A stretch of DNA of 64,000 bases from Enoplolaimus lenunculus (taxonomy: Eukaryota > Nematoda > Enoplea > Enoplida > Thoracostomopsidae), in assembly GCA_030248215.1 (NCBI GenBank), contig JASANG010002091.1, positions 1 to 64,000 on the forward strand. Reading direction: 5' to 3'. The translations under genes and the position numbers were made by a program. A model generated the notes under the pieces. The model was given only the letters and a program-made list of their open reading frames with translations, ran no database searches and was not told the origin of the DNA. Below, piece by piece: positions 41,521 through 54,470 of the stretch (its first letter is position 1; each line of letters begins with the position of its first letter).

Positions 41521-41678
41521 GTAAACGACGTGTTCTATTGTATGATTTTACGTAATTCGTTCAACTGTATAATAGACAAAAACTTAACCAGGCGTTAAAG
41601 CACAAAGTAGTACGATAGCTGGTTTAGTGTACATACACCAGAAAAAATAAGGATAATACAGGTGTCGCTGATTGGCAT

Positions 41679-42640
41679 TGTCAGTCTAGGTAGAAACCGG
41701 GACATCAGACCTTTCTACTAAGCAGCTGGAAAAGCGGGCTAGAGCAGGGATCGAACTCTTAGCCTATGGATCCTTAAGCGAGCATTCTACCACTGCGCCA
41801 CGTAGCCCGCCTCTCCAACTGCATTTTTCGTCGACTATATATGTCGACCGTACAGTACAACACGATGTGGATTGCTTTTATTGCATATGCACCAGGAAAA
41901 GCATGTCTCACATGCTTACATGCCCTTATTTTCAACAAGGTCGTCCCTTGACCGTCCATCCTATTTTCGACTGGATACCGTGTTCATAGCGCGGCAGTTT
42001 GCCATTGCGCTCACGGCGTAGCCCCCATGTCAGTCTAGGTAGGATCCGGGACAGCAGACCTTTCTACCAAGCATCTGGAAAAGCTGGCTAGAGCGGGGAT
42101 CGAACTCTCAGCCTATGGATCCTTAAGCGAGCACTCTACCACTGCGCCACATAGCCCGCCTCTCCAACTACCATTTTCGTCGACTATATTTGTCGACCGT
42201 ATGCTGCCAGCTAGCATACATACAGTGCACTGCACTATATTGCATGTGCACATAACGGACAAGCATGTCTCACATGCTTACATGCCCTTATTTTCAACAA
42301 GGTCGTCCTTTGACCATCCATCCTATTTTCGACTGGATACCGTGTTCATAGCGCGGCAGTTTACCATTGCGCGCACGGCGTAGCCCCAATATCAGTCTAG
42401 GTAGGAACCAAGGACATCAGACCTTTTCTACCAAGTAGCTGGAAAACCGGGCTACAGCGGGGATCGAACTCTCAGCCTATGGATCCTTAAGCGAGCACTC
42501 TACCACTGCGCCACGTAGCCCGCCTCTCCAACTGCATTTTTCGTCGACTATATATGTCGACCGTACAGCACAATGTGCATTGCTTTTATTGCATATGCAC
42601 CAGGACAAGCATGTCCTACATGCTTACAGGCATGAATAAA
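41679..42640 (-). repeat. Three tandem ~360-bp units with tRNA-like heads
   Basis: Units begin at 41679, 42030 and 42392 (CAGTCTAGGTAG). Read on the minus strand, each has a 7-base stem GCGGGCT/AGCCCGC, an A-box-like TGGCGCAGTGGT and a B-box-like GAGTTCGATCCC. The outer stem is perfect in the first unit and has one or two changes in the others. The D, anticodon and T stems do not fold properly. The unit body holds a GTCGAC-TATAT-GTCGAC palindrome and a second, weaker tRNA-like stretch (GAGCGCAATGGCAAACTG). The third unit is cut short. I read this as a tandem tRNA-derived SINE-like repeat, not tRNA genes. Confidence 0.75.
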
Positions 42641-43680
42641 GTGGGGGGGGGGGGGTAAAATTGGCATCAGAATGGGTATCCTAGTGGCAATATGTGAACG
42701 GAATTCCGCTTTCCGAATGGCTTTTACGATTGTGTCCCAAATCGATGTATACTCGTTCTTAGCCCAACAAAAAATGTCAAAAATATATAAATTTGACAAA
42801 TTCACTCCCATTCGTTCTGATTATCAACAGTACACATATGTACATATCAATGCAGTGACAACAAAAGAGCTAAAATTATTACCAGCTTCATAAAACCGGT
42901 ATTCTTCATCAATGTTTTGCAATCCTTCAAAAACAAGAGTTTGTTTTAATGTAACCTGCGACTAAACTTATTACCTCCATTAGCTAAAACATTACTTTGC
43001 AGATTTTCAAATAATCGTGTTACGTACTGAAATTTATGCAAATATTACTGAGTGACTCAGTCATATTTTGCTACTTGACATTGTATTGTGCATTTGGTCG
43101 CTGATTGTAATACTATTGCGATCCGAGATTAATGCAAACCAACAAACTGCCCCAGTTTATATTTTCTGCGGACGCCTCTGCACGATACCTTGCGGCCTCA
43201 GATGTTGTTCGGTCATTTTCGACCATCCGGCAGGTAAAGAGCTGGGTGCGTTCAACGACGAGCCCAAAACGTTTTATGACAGGCTTGCCGTAATTAGTAT
43301 TTACAAGAGTATAACAAAAACAATTTGAATGCATTTCTGCGGAGTTTTAAAGTTTTTAACATTTCATAAAGCAGATCGATCAAATCGGATTTCGATATCT
43401 TAATAAAACGATTAATGGATGGAAAGTCAGCGCTCCTGGTGCAGTCCCTGCAATACGATCACAGAATATCATACTTGCGATCATTATTGAGAGGGTAAAG
43501 CATTTTGTGTCAGCTATAAAGGCCCGACAAGCAAGCTAGCATAGTCTTTTGTCACCTTAATACCGTACGTCGCCACTTTCACTCGCCTATTGCTGTTCGT
43601 GCTTTTTATTCACATCCTCAAATATTTCCACTGCGCGAGCTTTTTATGGTTTGAAAGATACCAAGCTAGTACTATACGAA
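42641..43680. other. Region upstream of LMAN2, nothing assigned
   Basis: It contains a G-tract (42641-42654) and several short frames. None has a domain. The last few hundred bases before 43681 probably hold the LMAN2 promoter and leader, but no clear core motif was seen. Confidence 0.4.
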
Positions 43681-46600
43681 ATGTTATACATTATTATTTA
43701 CGCTTTAATTTTTTTTGCGAGGTTCGCCGAATCATTAGAGGACCTTATTATTGGCACAGATGTTGATGAAGTTCGTGGATATTTGAAACGAGAACACTCA
43801 TTAGTTAAACCGTATCAAAGTAATTTTTTGATGTTTTTAATGTATTTTCGGTGACTATCACTGTCTAAATTAAGCCTGAATCCAAAGAATCTCTATGACT
43901 CTAGAGAAAATGGTCCAGTCAGTGGTGCCAAATTGGTAAAATGGCAAAATTTTATTCAACGTGCGGATGTATCATATTAGTTTGTTTATGTACAAAACAC
44001 TTTAATTGTGCAACTTTTCAACCACCCTTAAATATCGTGAAAGTTCCGGTGTGTACAGATAGACATCTTGCTGTTGCATACATATTTATAGGTGGAGGCA
44101 TGAGCATTCCAAATTGGGATTTCATTGGCGGTACAATGGTGACAGGCCAATATATCAGGCTTACACCAGATCAGAAAAGTCGAAATGGTGCTGTATGGAA
44201 TGTCAATGTATGCTCAATTTAATATTTGACCAAGAGCAGATAAAATACCGCGGAATTTAATTTATGCGCTTTAATGTATTGTGAGAGATTTGACCGACAT
44301 ACGTATCCGATGCCGGATATTTGCAGTTTGGTCCCTGTCGGTTTTGTATTTTTCTTTGATCCAGGTAGCTATCTATCGAGCTCGTAACCGCGTCAAATCT
44401 ACCTTGGGGTTCAACGGCCAATGAGTCCGTACTTCAACTAAGATCAATCGCTCCGCAGGAAACACTCGGTTTTGGAAATTTTATATAAAAGTGAAATGGC
44501 AAATATGACGTAATAAGTAAAATTAGAAAATATAAAGCACCGTAATTTTAGGCACAGAATTATTTGGTAAATCAAATACAGAATTATTTTTAGCTCTAAA
44601 ACAATAGGTTCGAAAACTATCAATCTTGTGCGCACAACTTTTAAAATAACCGCTATGGCCTTCTAATTGCAAGGAAATAGCTCGATCCTCAAGATAAATT
44701 ACGTTTCGTTCACCAATAAGCAATGTTCCTTGCTTATAAAGGTCCCAATTCCACCTAAGTCTAAACTGCTGCGTACAGCTTGCCGTAAATAATTACCAAT
44801 ACGACTGCTCACGCGAGCCAGTCGGTTCTATCGTTAAAACAATACTCACCAATTACCGAGGAGACAACTCGATCCGCAGGGGACACACATAGGGGAACTA
44901 AATTCACAACTGTAATTCCAGGACTAAAACACACAGTTTGAACAAAACTACTCCGTAATTAATGTCCAAAAATCCAACCAGGGCAAAAACACAACTAAAT
45001 TAATCCGACCAACTGGAGAATTCTTAACTTAGAATTAATTAGGTTATTTTTGGTAAATTTTATATTAATTTTTATAGAATTTTGTTTAGAATATTGTTTT
45101 AGAACGTTTTTACACGCACGACGCCGATAAAATAATAAACACTCAAAAACAAAACAAAAAACAACAACTAAAAATACCCTAAAAACCACGTACTAACCCT
45201 AGCTAAATAATTATTTTAGGTTTTGAAAATAGATTTTTGTAAATTTTTAGGAAAATATCCGGTACGACTTAAGAGTCGCACTCGGATATTGGCCAGCGGG
45301 GTCACAGCTCAGAAATAGGAAAAAGAGTGCTAAATAGGAGCCCAGGGCGCTCCAGAAAAAGGGAAAGCTGAGGGAGGGTGATTTACAAAATAAAAAGTAA
45401 AAACCCAGAATTTCAAGGTGAGACACCACCTACAGTCCCGAATTACATAAAACTGCTTTTTAGATGTGGAAAGACTAGGCATTATACTGCCACTGCATTT
45501 CCGGGCAAGTCAAGAAGCTTATAGCTTTTGACACTGAAGTAAACTGAAGATTTCAAGCTAAAATTACTTTTAATTTAGTGAACAAATATATTATACACTA
45601 CCAAATCAAATGCTACCAAGAATTGCAAATTTAAATGCTATATCGGATTAACATACGCATACGCTACGCATACGCTTCCGATAAAAATTTACTGTCCGAT
45701 TTCTGTATCTAATAAAATTAATATCCGGTCGTTCCACATGACAGGTATCGGTTTTTAAAGCTATATTTTGTAGTGTATATATGCCCTGAAAAATGTTTAT
45801 ATTATTTGTGGTTTAAAGTGACGTCAGAGTTGTTTCAGCCGTGTTTTTCGCGCGATTGGGAACTGCAAGTAAGCTTTGCTGTTCACGGATCAACTGGAGA
45901 ATTATTTGGTGATGGCATGGCTATTTGGTATACTAGAGAACGAGGTGTAATGGGTGAGTATTGGAAATCATAGCAGATTGTCTTCTGCGATTTAAGTCTA
46001 GTATTAAGTAATATACAATAATCCTGAGTGAAACACTGACAGCTTACCATTTTAAATAACAGCAGTACATGCATTGGCGCTTCGCCCAAAGCAGCTAATG
46101 TGTAAAATTTATATATAAATTAAATTATATTATTCACTGGTGCCAGCAGCCGAATTTAGATAAATACCTGACAGGGTGCAAAGCGGAACTGGATTACTAG
46201 TGCAAAGTGGACCTGGGATACTCCGGAATGGAAATCGGAACAGCAAATTTATACCGGAAGCGGAATCGGAACTACAAATTTTGTGACAACCCGGAAAATT
46301 CCAATTAACCAGTATAATATTGATTTAGGGTGTCTGTTAGCTGGCAACAATTCTCAAAAACATCGCATGAACAAATTCCAAACATTTTTTCTGTAAAGCT
46401 AAACTACAATCAATTATTGATAAGTTAACTCTTCGAAAACAATTTAATAGATAAATGATGCTGAATTTTTATGCAACGTATCACAATATGTAAGCCTAAA
46501 ATTAAAATGTCAAAATTCTGATTCCAATTGCATGTGCAATCGGAATCGGAAGTCATTTTGAATCAGAATTTCGGTTGCACCCTGATACCGGACATGAAAT

Positions 46601-49600
46601 TTGGATGAAAAGTTAGTAAATATTTCACCACTTTTGACCGGGACCAGCTTGTAATGAAAAATAATAAAGGAACCGAAACATTAAATAGTGCGCAACGCAA
46701 TTACGTACACGTAATTTGTTATTCAGCGTGTTACTTTGATTAAGCACTACGTAGGTATAAATTGATGCAAGCAAATTATATAGAACTCGTATGTTCATAT
46801 CATTTGACTTATCATGAGCTAGGGTTTGATTCTGTGTCATATGACATATATAACCGGTGTTGCAGGTGATGTATTCGGCTCAAAAAATGGTTTCACGGGT
46901 CTTGGCATCTTTCTCGATACTTACAGTAACCATAACGGACCACATAATGTAAGTCAGCTTCAAAAATGTTTATATGTTTAAGCATCATCCGCACGTGTAA
47001 GATTTTGCAACGCAGCTGCAAGTTTTTGTGTCAAACCATTGCACGTGCAATTGCAAATGCGGTTTCTCGCTTCGCTGCAAGAATTTTCACGTGTGTTTAG
47101 TCATTTGTGGTCATTGATGAATGTACATATAAGCGTATTTACAGAACTTTCATTTTTATGAATCTTTCATCGCAGAATACGCAAAATATGAGTCAGGGCC
47201 TATGTCAAGTGCCAAGCTATGAAATTGTGTTACATGCGGCAAATATATATGCTCTCTTAGGTTTTTAAGTGTACATATATAGGCTGGGTTGCTGTATGTG
47301 AAATATATTAAATTATGGTCTCGAAAGTAGTCGGAACACGTATGTAGTAAATATTGATTCGATATGTTTAAATACTAATTTAGACTATACACGTCGTTCA
47401 ATGGTTATTACAATTTAAGCCCATATTCTCAAATGCGGATGTCACCTATCATCTGTTAACGATATGTTTTCAAACTGGCGAACTCCTGTAATTGTAGATC
47501 TTAAAATTCACGCAGAGATAGTTTTAATTGAACACTGCTGAATTTCTGTCATGTTTTTTGATTGAAATAGGGGTTTTCACCCACTGTTTTCAGAAACCCA
47601 ATCGAAAGTCAGAAAAATCAACCAGATACCCCACCAAGACTTCGGAGTGTATTTCACAGAAAAGAATTTTGCTGAATACTGAAACTTAAATCAAACTCAA
47701 ACTCAGACAAAGATTTGCTACCTTTGTTGTGTTGCGTCCATCAAGCAGGGTGCGACCGGATATCCGGTTCCGGTTTAATATCGGGCAAAAACTGATATCC
47801 GTATCCGGTTCCGGTATTCGGTATAAACCTACCGGATATCGGATATTTACGGTTGTGGTGCAGAATAATATCATAAAACATCTTTTTACAAGTGAGCGTC
47901 TTTAACTTCTTGCTGTGATTACATTTCTGGGCATGTCAAGATGTTTAAGTTTTGATAATTTTCAGCTACTTTTAACTTATGTACGCGCGAGAAAGCTAAA
48001 CGGATTTTTGCATTAAAATAGTTCCGTTTATCAGCAGTAATTATGAATTTTATAACATACGAAAACCTTAAGCGCGCTAAAAACACAACGAAAAAATAAA
48101 CTGTTTTAACATATACGTACAATAACCGGTATCCGGTTCCTGTTCCGGTAAAAAATTCAATATTCGTATCCGGTACCGGTATCCGGTAAATTAATATCCG
48201 GTCGCACCCTACCATTAAGGTTTTATATGTATTTGAGAGGTTTTATTAAATTGTTTAGCATGGACACCCATATGTGTCTGCAATGGTCGGAAACGGCTCA
48301 TCGCTGTATGATCACGACCGCGATGGTACACATACCCAGTTGGCTGGTTGTGAAGCGAAATTCAGGAATAAAAAATTCGAGACAAACATTTTGATTCGAT
48401 ATGTTGACGATGCAATATCGGTAAGTTCGCATCCCGATCTAGATTTTTATAAATTGTACCAACAACTTGTACGTGCTTTTGCACTTACTTATGATGGTTT
48501 TGGTTTTTACCTTGATGTCTGAATTGTTTGCCCAAGTTGCTGTTTTAACTTTTAATTTTGGAAAGCTATATTTATTTTCGAAATTACAAGCAATGTTGTT
48601 TATTTGCATTGTTTAAATTCTGTTAATTGTTTAAATAAACAGGTCTATGTTGATTACAAAGGAGAACGAAGATGGGAGCTCTGTTTTCATGTGCCTGGCG
48701 TTCGTCTACCTGAAGCATACTACTTCGGCGTTTCTGCTGCAACTGGTGATCTATCAGGTACATGCTGTGTAAGGTTGTGACTGTGGCGAGACCTATGTTT
48801 AAAACAAGTCTTGAGCACTAAAAGTGTTTGCATACTTTTTTTGCTATTTTAATGCTGTCCAGCACCGTACGACAACGCACGTCAATTGCCGCATGGCCTA
48901 GCCCAACAATTTGTAAATAGCCAGGGATGGGCGGTCTCGGTCAAAAAACGAGACCGAGAACCAACCTACAGATACCGAGACTTTTGTTCTCGGTCTCGGT
49001 CAATTTTTAACCGGAACCGAAAATAAAAATACGATTTTTGTAACAAAAGTTTTGAATATTTTTATCTGCTCTGGATTGCCGTTTCATACAATTAATAAAT
49101 CGGCTCCAAACTTTATTTTTCACTTCATTTTTCACTTGGCTACTGCCCCATCTCACTTTCTCAAAACACCCTCGGTACAACCCTAATTTAAAGCTTTGTT
49201 TTTGACCCCGGGTAAACCGAATAGACTGGAGAATTTTTTAACATAGCGTCGACGTTATAAATGCGGATGGCCCATAATTTTTTACACGATGCCGTAAATA
49301 TTTTAAACGCGAAAATGCAACTATTTGTGCTTTGTCACAATAAAATCAAAGCGTTTTGGTTTCTCGTCAAAAGTAGAATTTTGGGTAACCGGAGGGGTCA
49401 TTCAGTTTCTCAAATCGCTGTACAACCAGTTAGCGGTGCTGCACAATCGTTTACTGTATATGCTGAAAATTTTTCTCACACGAAACTTATAAACGTTGGT
49501 ATATAAATGTATTCGTGCTAATGAAACATTCGGAAAAAATACCAGCTGGCATTACTTTTATTTTCCCAATGAGAATTGTTCACGGCTGCTCGGTGTTTAA

Positions 49601-51890
49601 TGTTATAAACGGTAAAATTTTGTACATTTGTTGTTTTATGCTGTTTTAGATAACCACGATGTAAATTCAATCAAAATGCACGAAATTGATGTGCCACGTC
49701 CTGAAAAAGAGGTGAGTGAAATGGTTTTGCTTTTTAGTGATTTAGTTAACGCATAACACAGACCGCTGAGGTTTCATTGTAATCGCTGGTTTGTTTCGTA
49801 TGATATGGTAGTCAGGATGCGATCGGATGTTAATTTACAGGAACCAGAGCCAGATACGTATTGAATTTTTGCCGTAACCAAATATAGCCTGTAAATATGA
49901 GCGCTGTTGAAAGTCACTCAGTTGTGCAAAGGTATGTATATGTTTGCTGAGTTAAAATTGTTTGCTTGGATTTTTTTTTTATTTAGTGGGTGACAAACTT
50001 AACAGCTTTACTTGTCCGAAAGTAATCGCAGCGAGATGCTAAAATATGGCCACTTGTTAAAAGTAGCTTTATTCTATTTCATACGTTAACCGTAAATATC
50101 CGGCGCCTGGTAGGTTTATCCTGTATACCGGAGCTGAATATGAATATTGGTTTGGCCAGATATTTAACCGAAAGCATACATCCGGTCGCACCCTGATGAT
50201 AGTCGCATGCGTAGGAATGTGAATTGGTGGGGGATCGTACCGAAAAATAGATTAAAGTATCGGTTCGGTATAAAGGATTAATTTGCTTAACCTATTAAGG
50301 CTAGCGAGTATCCTTACTGTCTATTAAAGTTTTCAAAATCCACTATATAGAACGAACCATTCAATTTTGATAAGGACCCTAATAAAAATTTACTTCAAAT
50401 TGAAATTGTATTCGTTTTAGGCCGAGGTTGATCGTATGAATATTTTGCCAGATGCCCAATATTTTGCTGCTCCAAGAGGTAAACACGTTGTTTTGGCGTT
50501 TCTTTGTTTTATTTTTGACAGTTGGAAAATATTTTATTTGAGTAATGTTGTAGTTAATTTTTGAGGATACAGGCGTGGATAGAATTTAGTGCAATCGTAT
50601 TTGCGTCCCAAATGCGGCTCAGATTACGATTGGTCGTTTCTTGGGCGCAATCGCTCGCAAATGCGATTTGAAGACCATAACTGTGACCGCAATTTTGATT
50701 GCTAGTATTAAATTGTTCAGTCGTTTGTAAACGCAGTTACAACTGCGGGTTGAGACGATACTAATCGCGAGCGAACAAATTCAACTGCGATTGTACAACC
50801 GTTACCGCAGACGCAATTGTTGTTACTACGCGTTTGACTCTGTCCGTGGTGCATTGTTAACTTCAAACTATATCTTTGCGATCTGTAGTCTAAAACCCGT
50901 GCAAAAAATTAATAATTTACTTTTTAAGTCTATTGTAACTACCCGTAAGAATAATAATTCACACTTACCAACACTCGTTCCAATTATTTGTCCTGACAGT
51001 AAAATAACCTGCCGCAATTGAACAGTACACGATAACTCCAAAACTCGTCAGATAAAATGAGTAATCACACGCAGGGTTCTAATGAAAGTCCATATGTCCG
51101 GCGTAATTTAACAGCCAAATCAGTAATGTTACGTGGCCAACACTATTGAAAATCAATGTTCTTTATTCACCGCTCGCTTCCTATAGTTTCAAAAAACAGA
51201 ATCCCTCTCAAAGTTCAGACCGTTGCCACACCAAAATAAATTCCAAAATTCTCGTTATTTTAACTTCTCAAAATCATAAAATGGCTATTATTTTCAGTTC
51301 TCCGAATATTTCTGACGCCACTCTCATAGCAAAAATGTTGCTATTTCATAATTCAAACACAATAGCTGTTCATCGCAAAACTTTTAAGTATTCCACCTTT
51401 AAGTTAATGAGTGAATCACTAACATTAGCTGAGCGCTCGTTACACTATCTAGAGCCCGTATTCTCAAATGTGTGTAGCACCTATTAACAACTTGTGATAG
51501 GTCTTAGTACTTTTGATCCTGAGAATGATGAGGTTTGAAATTCAACACATTTATTGTACTCGATTTAGTCTAGTTCTGTGCTGATTTTGACATCTACAAT
51601 TGCAACAGTTTGTTAATTTGAAAACCTTTACTAACTGGTGATAGGCGCTATATGCATTTTAGAATATGGACCTAGGATATTAAAATATTGATTCGTAGTT
51701 AGTGAAAGCAGCTAAACAAAATTGGAATTTGTTTACAGATCATATTCCCGATGCGCCGCCGCCTAAACTGTCCGGATTCAAAATGTTTATGCTTGTCCTC
51801 ATTGCAATCGCAGCGTTGGCTGTATTTTTGTTCGCTGGCGTAGTAATATTTCAAAAGCGACAAGAGCGTTCAAGAAAACGATTTTATTAA
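43681..51890 (+). CDS. LMAN2: VIP36/LMAN2, L-type lectin cargo receptor (9 exons)
   Basis: VIP36 cycles between ER and Golgi and binds high-mannose glycans of secretory cargo in a calcium-dependent way. Exons: 43681-43819, 44092-44207, 45839-45953, 46866-46948, 48259-48420, 48643-48757, 49650-49711, 50421-50478, 51703-51890. All have GT-AG ends and phases close to 345 residues (human 356). In order: signal peptide (MLYIIIYALIFFARFA); the lectin start LKREHSLVKPYQ; WDFIGGTMVTGQYIRLTPD; PCFSRDWELQVSFAVHG; GDGMAIWYTRER; the calcium-site strand FLDTYSNHNG; YDHDRDG with the metal-binding His and Asp; GVRLPEAYYFGVSAATGDLS. One membrane helix (about 310-333) and the tail KRQERSRKRFY follow, ending in the family's KRFY export signal. 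All sugar- and metal-binding residues I know appear present. The start is the only ATG that gives a signal peptide. Confidence 0.93.
46172..46585. mobile_element. CAGGGTGC-type hAT-like MITE, LMAN2 intron 3
   Basis: Left end CAGGGTGCAAAGCGGAACTG, right end ...AATTTCGGTTGCACCCTG, with internal GGAATCGGAA motifs. Confidence 0.6.
46985..47100. mobile_element. Decayed CACGTGCAAG-type inverted repeat, LMAN2 intron 4
   Basis: TGCAACGCAGCTGCAAGTTT and inverted TTGCACGTGCAATTGCAAAT motifs match the TTAA-flanked element at 56436-56700. Confidence 0.45.
47746..48211. mobile_element. CAGGGTGC-type hAT-like MITE, LMAN2 intron 4
   Basis: The ends are CAGGGTGCGACCGGATATCC and ...ATATCCGGTCGCACCCT. Many CCGG(A/T)ATCCGG repeats sit at both subterminal regions, so the element is strongly palindromic. 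It is the clearest copy of its family here. Confidence 0.75.
49813..50195. mobile_element. CAGGATGC-type hAT-like MITE, LMAN2 intron 7
   Basis: Left end CAGGATGCGATCGGATGTTA, right end ...ACATCCGGTCGCACCCTG. The interior differs from the copy at 47746. Confidence 0.6.
50580..50820. mobile_element. GCGATTGCGA-rich inverted-repeat element, LMAN2 intron 8
   Basis: Rich in GCAATCG, AATGCGATTTG and inverted CGCAATTG motifs. It resembles the elements at 57660-57980, 60270-60530 and 62755-62990, which share this oligonucleotide vocabulary. Confidence 0.45.
51451..51676. mobile_element. TATTCTCAAATG-type MITE, LMAN2 intron 8
   Basis: Left end CCCGTATTCTCAAATGTGTG, right end ...GTGATAGGCGCTATATGCAT followed by TTTAGAATATGG. 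It lies just upstream of the last LMAN2 exon (acceptor 51701-51702). Confidence 0.7.
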
Positions 51891-53166
51891 AGTTTGGATG
51901 TTCAACACTGTTGCATCCATAGTGGCGGCCGTCCTGTGTTCTGCAGTACAACTGTGTATGAATGGGTTATAACTGTTTTTGAATGAGTTGCAATCGTTTA
52001 TGAATGGGTTATAAGTGTTTTTGAGTAAGTTGGAACCTGTTTATTAACGGTTATACTCTACGTATGCAAACGAGCAAGAGGAGCTGGTGACGTCATTTGT
52101 TGAAATTATTTGCTCAATGAAACCTACTGTGAATGAATGATTTTGGTTATTGTTGTAAACATTGTTTGTCATTGTGAAGGGTGTAATAATTATTTTTTGA
52201 TGCATATGTAGAAACAGGGTGCGTTGTGTTGCGAACGGAATCTGTAAGCTGAATGTAGTTTGTAGATTAGGATTTTCTATGAATGGTTTGAAGTTAATGG
52301 GTTTATGGTTAGGTGCTGTTGCATTTGAGAACATTATGGGCCGTGCAAATGTTTAATTATGCATGCAGGGATCGACTGGCAATCCGGTTCCGGTTTAATA
52401 TCCCGCAAAAATCGATATTTGTAATGTCCGGCTCCGGTATCCGGAGAAATTTATATTCGGTCGATCTCGGTATGCATGGTAACCGCTGAGAAAGTTTCAT
52501 TTGATTGATATTAATAGCTTTCAAGTATTTTTAATTTTGAAACAAACAGAGTTTATTTAGGAAAGTTGTTGATGAAAATTTCACAGTGGGCGTCTATTTT
52601 TTCTGTAAACGGGCGTAGACTGGCTTAGCTTTGTTATGTTTTCGGTATGTTTAACAAAGGTTTTTTGTTTTCGACTTGAAATATGCTTGGCATTTGCGAT
52701 GTTAGCGTATTGGAATATTGGAAATATTTTGTCAGAAATAGGTTTTTCAGCCCGAAATGCTGTCACAGTCAGTATTTGTCAGCTTCGCGAAATTTACCAT
52801 CGATTAGATGTTTTATATACGAATTTTTGTGCTACGATGCTTGGTTCAGTAATGAATTTCGTTTAAAAAATACATTTTTTTATTTTGGTGTTTGCTGAAA
52901 AAGCTATGCAAGTAAGTTGTTGATTAAAGTTTGTGGTATACTGTGAATTTTACAATGTTCACGTGTATACATTTTGGAAATATTCTATCGAAGTATAGGT
53001 TGGCTGGTATACTGAAAATGCGTGGTTATGTATAAATGGTTATTTATTAGCGTATATGCATGCCATTTTAGCCTGAGCTGTTAATATACACTGGTTTGTA
53101 AGTTCAGTGGCCGTATTTACAAAATGTGTGTAGTATCTGTCAGATTTGGATAGAAAGTATAGGTAC

Positions 53167-53560
53167 TAGGGTGTAAACGGATAGTAAAAATTACGGATAC
53201 GGATAGTGATCAAAATAACGGAAACGGAAACTGAAAACGGATATTGAGGTAAAAAATTCAAAACTGTTGTATTTTTGTGCGAAAGCAATAGAAACGTGCA
53301 AATGTTCACCAGGTTTCTAAAATTGTAAAGAAAAAATAGCGCATTTATCGAAATTTTCAAGATTTTGAATGAATTTCGTTATTTGTATTTCATTTCGTTT
53401 CGAACAATATTGCAGCATATTTGTTGTGAAAAATGGCCACATATAAACGTGTTTCAGAACTAGTTTTGGACGTAAAAATGACAGAATGTCAATTATTTCT
53501 ATAACGGAAACGGACACCGATTTTTACCTTAAACGGAAACGGACGTCCGGTTACACCCTA
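53167..53560. mobile_element. TAGGGTGTAAACGG-type hAT-like MITE
   Basis: Ends TAGGGTGTAAACGGATAG and ...CGTCCGGTTACACCCTA, with many ACGGAAACGGA units. It lies between LMAN2 and PUS7. Confidence 0.65.
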
Positions 53561-53895
53561 ATTGATACTTGTGTGATGTGAATCTGTGAACTAGAATCTT
53601 TGAAACTGAATTCACTGCTAGAACAATCTAGCGCATACATAGCTAAAATTTCAACGTGGCTTCCGTGAGTTTATTCTCAAAGATGGTTTATTCGGTTGTT
53701 TGGCTTGTTAAGGGATGCGCTATTGCATTTGAGAATATGGGCGTGGTATTACCGTTCTAAGTTGGGCAATCCGATACTACTTGGAACTAAATATTGTGCC
53801 GTCATATATTTTTTAAATTAACTGATGATTATTGCATCGAGTGTTTACTTACGTTAATACTTATATGCGTCCTTAACTTTTTTCAATTATACGAT

Positions 53896-54169
53896 TTAAC
53901 CCCTTCTCACATTGAGTTGCCTGTAGGCAACTCAGCGCAATGTATATACGTTAAATAGTATATATCGCACCTTGATTAACAATTGCAACACGTATACATG
54001 GTAGGTACAAATCACCACAAGACGTGAGAGCCCCCTCGGGCTCGAGCGTCAAGCTCCTATAGGTGAGTGGTGATGGTATACGCCTCGCACTCCAGTCACT
54101 GGAGTTCGAATCCTAGCATAAAAGTAGGTATCAGGGGAAATAGAAAATATTCATGTGAGAAAGGCTTAA
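53896..54169. mobile_element. TTAA-flanked MITE containing a tRNA-like segment, copy 2
   Basis: A TTAA stands at both edges. The inverted ends just inside are CCCCTTCTCACAT and ATGTGAGAAAGGC. TTAA duplications of this sort are made by piggyBac-type transposases. Inside the left end is the hairpin GTTGCCTGTAGGCAAC. The tRNA-like segment (54057-54125) keeps an A-box-like TAGGTGAGTGGT and a B-box-like GAGTTCGAATCC. No coding frame. Confidence 0.75.
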
Positions 54170-54401
54170 TTAATTATGTAGGCTTTGGTATACAGCCTGA
54201 TTCAGATAGAATTGTAGATATATGTTTTTGTCTTCATAAGACTTGATCGAAAATAAATAGCTATAAAGCATTTATTAGTGTAATTCTCGAGTAGGATACG
54301 AGGGTTGGGTCGAGTAGTGGTGCCAAGTATTTTTGGCGTTTTTTGGAGGTGTTTAGTGTTTAAGCTGCCATTTGCATGTGCAAGTTTGGTTTAAAAATTC
54401 A

Positions 54402-54470
54402 TGGCCCATGTAAAGATCAGGGGCGGAACGTTTTTCTGTGGGACTGCCATAGAGTAAAGCTGTAGTTGCT
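54402..54470 (-). mobile_element. GGCC-type MITE end fragment
   Basis: Only one terminus remains (GGCCCATGTAAAGATCAGGG and CTGTGGGACTGCCATAGAG), cut off before the hexamer core. Confidence 0.6.

Noticed and set aside
41700-42530. Three apparent tRNA genes on the minus strand
   Set aside because: The acceptor-like stem and Pol III boxes are there, but the D, anticodon and T stems do not form properly and the copies sit in a tandem repeat. They are better read as tRNA-derived repeats.
43113-43334. Minus-strand exon upstream of LMAN2
   Set aside because: No acceptable splice partner and no recognisable domain; likely chance.
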